A stretch of 47,004 nt of DNA, from assembly GCF_028292365.1 (NCBI RefSeq), contig NZ_JAQGMM010000552.1:1-47004 (forward strand), written 5' to 3'. Below are positions 43,852 to 47,004 of this stretch, in pieces. Source of the DNA: Caballeronia sp. (GTDB taxonomy: Bacteria; Pseudomonadota; Gammaproteobacteria; Burkholderiales; Burkholderiaceae). The notes under the pieces were generated by a model. The model had not been told where the DNA came from. It did not search any database and saw only the letters and a list, made by a program, of their open reading frames with translations. Numbering within the stretch: the first letter of the stretch is position 1; the number at the start of each line of letters is the position of its first letter. A program made the translations under genes and the position numbers.

Positions 43852-44849
43852 ACGACTCTGTCTCGACGCCCGCGACCGACGGGCAAGCCGCCCTATCGCG
43901 ACGCAGCCGCAAGTGGCAATTGGTGAAACTCCTTTTGCAGGGCGACCGGCCCTATGCGCTCTATTTCGCGTTTGCAATCCTGTTGGTAGTGTTCAGTTTC
44001 GCGTCGCCGTGGTTTCTCTCCATCGACAACTTCCTGAACATCGGCCGCCAGACCGCGCTCGTTTCCATCATCGCGATCGGCATGACGTTTGTGATCATTG
44101 CGCGGCAGATCGACTTGTCCGTAGGGTCCGCGCTGGCGCTGTCCGGCATGTCGGCTGCGCTTGCAATGGCCCATGTCGGCGACAACTGGATCATCGGCGC
44201 CATCGCGGGCATTGGGACCGGTGCAATCGTGGGCGCGATCAACGGCGTTGTTGTCACCCGGCTGAACATTCCCTCGTTCCTCGTCACTTTGGGAACGCTT
44301 AGCGCGGCGCGCGGGCTGGCACTGCTGGTCACCACCACGCGGCCGGTCATCATCACCAACGACTCCTTTGTTTCGATCTTCGGCGAGGGCGACATTTTCG
44401 GCGTGCCGGTGCCAATCATCTGGACCTTGCTCGCGGTGATTGCAGGCATCTTGCTGCTTCACTACAGCGTATTCGGCCGGCAGATTTATGCGGCCGGCGG
44501 CAACCCGACCGCAGCGCTTTATTCAGGCATCAACATCCGGCGCGTGACCACGCTTGCGTTCATCCTCACCGGTGCGCTTGCAGGGCTCGCCGCCCTCGTT
44601 CTCTCCGCGCGCTCTCACGCGGCGCGGCCCGATGTCGTGCAAGGACTCGAGCTCGATGTGATCGCCTCCGTGACGCTGGGCGGTTGCAGCCTGTTCGGTG
44701 GCAGGGGCTTCGTGCTCGGCACGCTGCTGGGCAGCCTCATTATCGGAACACTCAATAACGGTCTTGTTTTGCTGGGCGTGAGTTCTTCGCTCCAGCTTGT
44801 CATCAAGGGGGCGATCATCGTCGCGGCGGTCGCCTTTACAAAGAAGTGA
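43848..44849 (+). CDS. sugar ABC transporter permease (RbsC-like, second system)
   Basis: This is a 333-residue permease of the BPD_transp_2 (RbsC/AraH) family with about eight to ten membrane helices. Conserved segments include RQIDLSVGSALALSGMSAAL (substrate path) and the late LGGCSLFGGRGFVLGTLLG loop. The ATG overlaps the ATPase stop by 4 bp (ATGA), so I place the start at 43848 rather than at an earlier in-frame codon inside the ATPase. It acts as a homodimer, in contrast to the fused permease at 14810. It belongs to the importer at 42250-46065. Confidence 0.92.
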   Translation: MNDSVSTPATDGQAALSRRSRKWQLVKLLLQGDRPYALYFAFAILLVVFSFASPWFLSIDNFLNIGRQTALVSIIAIGMTFVIIARQIDLSVGSALALSGMSAALAMAHVGDNWIIGAIAGIGTGAIVGAINGVVVTRLNIPSFLVTLGTLSAARGLALLVTTTRPVIITNDSFVSIFGEGDIFGVPVPIIWTLLAVIAGILLLHYSVFGRQIYAAGGNPTAALYSGINIRRVTTLAFILTGALAGLAALVLSARSHAARPDVVQGLELDVIASVTLGGCSLFGGRGFVLGTLLGSLIIGTLNNGLVLLGVSSSLQLVIKGAIIVAAVAFTKK

Positions 44850-44919
44850 CGGGGGATGCCGATCACTCGCGATGCAGTGGGCAGGGGACGCAGTACATCA
44901 AAACCAACGGAGGAGAATC

Positions 44920-46065
44920 ATGAAACATCGTCGTGGCTCAAGAATGGTTTTAGCCGGCATGATGGCAGCGGCAGGCGTTGCGGCCCTGTCTTCTTTCGAC
45001 GCCAGCGCGCAATGCGTGACCGGATTACCGGTTGCATCGATAGGACCGACAACGATCGTCGGGCAAGGTCCGAATGGCGAAAAGGCGGCGTCGGTGGATA
45101 CGGTGAAACTGAGCGATGCTGACGCGGCCAAGGTCAAGGCCGGCAAGTTCAAGGTTGGCATTTCCATGCAGACCATGAATCTCGACTGGTCGCAACTGCA
45201 GGTGCAGGGCATCACCGACACGCTGAAGAAATACGGCGTGGAAGTCATTGGCACGGCGTCGGCCGAGTATCAGGTCGACAAGCAGATTGCGGATATCGAG
45301 AACACCATTCAGCGCCACCCGGATGGCATCATCTCCATTCCGGTCGATGGGACCGCGACCGCGGCAACCTACAAGAAGGTGTCGCAAGCCGGCATCAAGC
45401 TGGTGTTCATGGATAACGTGCCTGCGGGCCTGAAGCATCCGGAACAATATTCGTCGATGATCTCCGCTGACAGCGAAGGCAATGGCCAGATTGCGGCGAA
45501 GGTTCTTGCGTCGTGCGTGCCCAAGGGAGCCACCATAGGACTGGTCAATTTCGGCGTGGATTACTTCAGCACGAAGGAGCGCACCAAGGCGGTCAATGAC
45601 TGGATGAAAAAGAATCGGCCCGACCTCAAGATCAAGCAAGTCGACTTCACGGACCCGTCGAAAGTCGGGCAGATTGCGGGGGACTTTCTGACGGGTAACC
45701 CGGACGTGAAGGGACTGTTTGCCGTGTGGGATCAACCGGCGTTGGACACGCTGACGTCCATGCGAGCGCAGGGCGTGAACATCCCGGTCACCACAGTCGA
45801 TCTTGGCCTTGAATCCGCGATCGAGATCGCCAAGGGCGGACCGCTGAAAGCAACGGGTTCGCAGCGTCCCTATGACCAGGGCGTGGCCGAGGCAATGGCC
45901 ATGATGAAGGCGCTCATTGGACAGACGCCGCCGGCGTGGATCGGCGTGCAGTCGTTGGCGGTTGTTCAGTCGAACGTGCTCGAAGCGTACAAGACCGTCT
46001 TCAAGAAAGATCCGCCGGCTCAACTCGCGGATGCTTGCACGAAGGCAAAGCCGGCTTGTGGCTGA
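44920..46065 (+). CDS. sugar ABC transporter substrate-binding protein (second system)
   Basis: This is a 381-residue periplasmic receptor of the Peripla_BP_4 family. The signal peptide ends near SASA|QC (residues 1-30). About 45 residues of linker (with VTGLPVASIGPTTIVGQG) precede the fold, which starts at KFKVGISMQTMNLDWSQLQ. This makes it longer than RbsB. The later motifs IISIPVDGTATAATYKKV and KGLFAVWDQPALDTL fit the family. GGAGGAG precedes the ATG. It is the last gene of the operon, before a clear terminator. The substrate is unknown; it differs in sequence from the binding protein at 18518. Confidence 0.9.
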   Translation: MKHRRGSRMVLAGMMAAAGVAALSSFDASAQCVTGLPVASIGPTTIVGQGPNGEKAASVDTVKLSDADAAKVKAGKFKVGISMQTMNLDWSQLQVQGITDTLKKYGVEVIGTASAEYQVDKQIADIENTIQRHPDGIISIPVDGTATAATYKKVSQAGIKLVFMDNVPAGLKHPEQYSSMISADSEGNGQIAAKVLASCVPKGATIGLVNFGVDYFSTKERTKAVNDWMKKNRPDLKIKQVDFTDPSKVGQIAGDFLTGNPDVKGLFAVWDQPALDTLTSMRAQGVNIPVTTVDLGLESAIEIAKGGPLKATGSQRPYDQGVAEAMAMMKALIGQTPPAWIGVQSLAVVQSNVLEAYKTVFKKDPPAQLADACTKAKPACG

Positions 46066-46095
46066 TTGACGCTTGAGTGATGCTTAAGTGATGCC

Positions 46096-46136
46096 GGCGA
46101 AGCATGTTGAACTGCTGCGTGCTTCGCCCGCTTTTC
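46096..46136 (+). terminator. intrinsic terminator of the second sugar ABC operon
   Basis: GGCGAAGCA (46096-46104) and TGCTTCGCC (46120-46128) form a perfect 9-bp stem with a 15-nt loop, followed by CGCTTTTCCC. It lies 31 bp after the binding-protein stop. Just before it are two near-identical 11-bp repeats (CTTGAGTGATG, CTTAAGTGATG). Confidence 0.7.
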
Positions 46137-46194
46137 CCTCACGGCTTTGCGAACTATGGGTGTCAACGGGTTAGCGTGACCGGCTAGCCGAGAC

Positions 46195-46620
46195 TTAAAG
46201 CGCACGCGAAAGTCGCGTCAGCGTATCAACGGGGTGCCACCCGGCCTTTTCCCAAAAAGCCATGGCGACCTCGTTATCAACCACGACATCCAGATGCACC
46301 CATCCCAGGTGATGTTCCCGCAGGCGCTCGATACATCTGTCGATCATTGCCTTGGCGAGGCCTTGACCGCGCGATGCCGGTGCAACCACGACGTGCTGGA
46401 GGAATCCGCGGCGGCCATCGTGGCTAGCGAGAGCGCAGCCTACGAGCTCGTTGTCATCGACAGCAATGACGCTCAGTCCCGGGTTTCTGGCAAGTAACCG
46501 TTCAATTCCATCGCGGCTATCGGTAATCGGTCGAATGTCGACACCCGGCGTGCTCTTCCACAGTGCAACAACAGCGTCATAGTCAGCTAATACCATTTCT
46601 CGAATCTGTGCGCCCATCAT
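46195..46620 (-). CDS. GNAT family N-acetyltransferase
   Basis: This is an about 141-residue acetyltransferase. The acetyl-CoA motif RGQGLAKAMIDRCIERL (motif A, Q/RxxGxG/A type) lies in the middle, preceded by LQHVVVAPAS and followed by VHLDVVVDNEVAMAFWEKAGW, the motif B region. The sequence resembles small GNAT proteins that acetylate amines or protein N-termini; no substrate can be named. The ATG at 46620 or its neighbour at 46617 is used; a TTG at 46632 is also in frame. It is alone between the importer terminator and the P450 gene, and is transcribed away from the P450. Confidence 0.8.
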   Translation of the reverse strand: MMGAQIREMVLADYDAVVALWKSTPGVDIRPITDSRDGIERLLARNPGLSVIAVDDNELVGCALASHDGRRGFLQHVVVAPASRGQGLAKAMIDRCIERLREHHLGWVHLDVVVDNEVAMAFWEKAGWHPVDTLTRLSRAL

Positions 46621-46917
46621 CCATCCTGTCAAGAGCTGTTGTTTAACGCCAGGATCTTCCGCTTACGCTTGGTCCCAGCGAAGCCAAGCAATCGTGCCGA
46701 TCACACCAATCGCCAAATGCGGGATTTTGGCGGCGTTACCCTACTGCTTGGGTTGCTTACGTTCAACATTCTATCTATCCGCCTTGCCGTTTTTCAACCG
46801 CCTCACGGTCGAGAAAAACGGCCACTAAAAACCTCGATGGAATAAACCGGTCCGCGCATGTGTTCTCGGTGCGTAAGACGCACGCCTTGCCTCGCTCCGC
46901 GGTTTCCCCACTCACCC

Positions 46918-47004
46918 ATGCCTCCGATGAAATTCAGCGACCTTTCCTCCCCTGCTTTCTTTGAAAATCCCTACCCCTTCTACGAGCAGCTTCGCGCAGA
47001 AGGC
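46918..47004 (+). CDS. cytochrome P450, N-terminal fragment at window edge
   Basis: The final 29 codons read MPPMKFSDLSSPAFFENPYP and on to FYEQLRAEG, then the window ends. The pattern xPAFFxNPYPFYxxLRxxGP is the typical N-terminus of soluble bacterial P450s. The start could be the ATG at 46918 or the one at 46927, and no strong ribosome site is visible. Only about 7 percent of a P450 is in the window, so no catalytic motif can be checked. 46633-46917 upstream shows no gene. Confidence 0.65.
   Translation, partial: MPPMKFSDLSSPAFFENPYPFYEQLRAEG

Noticed and set aside
46639..46845. 68-codon plus-strand frame before the P450
   Set aside because: No ribosome site or family resemblance, and one short hydrophobic stretch is not enough.

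Overview
The window is chromosomal DNA from a high-GC betaproteobacterium. The gene families, small-gene habits and codon use look like Burkholderiaceae, probably of the Paraburkholderia/Caballeronia kind. That is an inference from protein character, since no rRNA or other marker gene is present. I see no tRNA, rRNA, CRISPR array, transposase or integrase.

Left part (1-6.5 kb): the 3' remnant of an alpha/beta hydrolase lies at the edge. It is followed by an RstA/RstB-like two-component pair, divergent from a MipA/OmpV-type outer-membrane protein, with a phased 10-bp repeat array between them. Next come an orphan extended SDR and a stand-alone fliD, which converge on a strong bidirectional hairpin.

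6.7-12.3 kb: a visibly more A/T-rich block. It holds a GcvA-like LysR regulator and a divergent operon for a polar amino-acid type ABC importer with an embedded FAD amine/amino-acid oxidase. It looks like an uptake-plus-oxidation module for an amine or amino acid.

12.9-23.1 kb: a nine-gene minus-strand operon, and the most interesting part of the window. In transcription order it encodes a GntR/FCD regulator, SDR dehydrogenase, BKACE (DUF849) beta-keto acid cleavage enzyme, MBL-fold hydrolase, a three-gene sugar-type ABC importer whose permease is a tandem fusion, a CRYL1/L-gulonate-3-dehydrogenase-like enzyme, and an SMP-30 lactonase. The enzyme set suggests import, oxidation to a lactone, lactone opening, oxidation at C3 to a beta-keto acid, and CoA-dependent cleavage. 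The substrate is unknown.

23.3-34 kb: small envelope and stress genes, then a complete kdp potassium-uptake operon with its sensor and regulator. It includes kdpF and a further 34-residue membrane peptide gene. A KdpE-like operator lies upstream and a perfect hairpin lies between kdpB and kdpC.

34-41 kb: an antitoxin with a truncated VapC toxin, a sterol-desaturase-family enzyme, a periplasmic YVTN beta-propeller, an Nramp metal transporter, and a DUF2946/outer-membrane/CopC cluster suggesting metal handling. A methyltransferase and an AraC-type regulator follow.

42.2-46.1 kb: a second, complete sugar-type ABC importer (ATPase, permease, binding protein) ends in a clear intrinsic terminator. 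The window closes with a GNAT acetyltransferase and the first 29 codons of a cytochrome P450.
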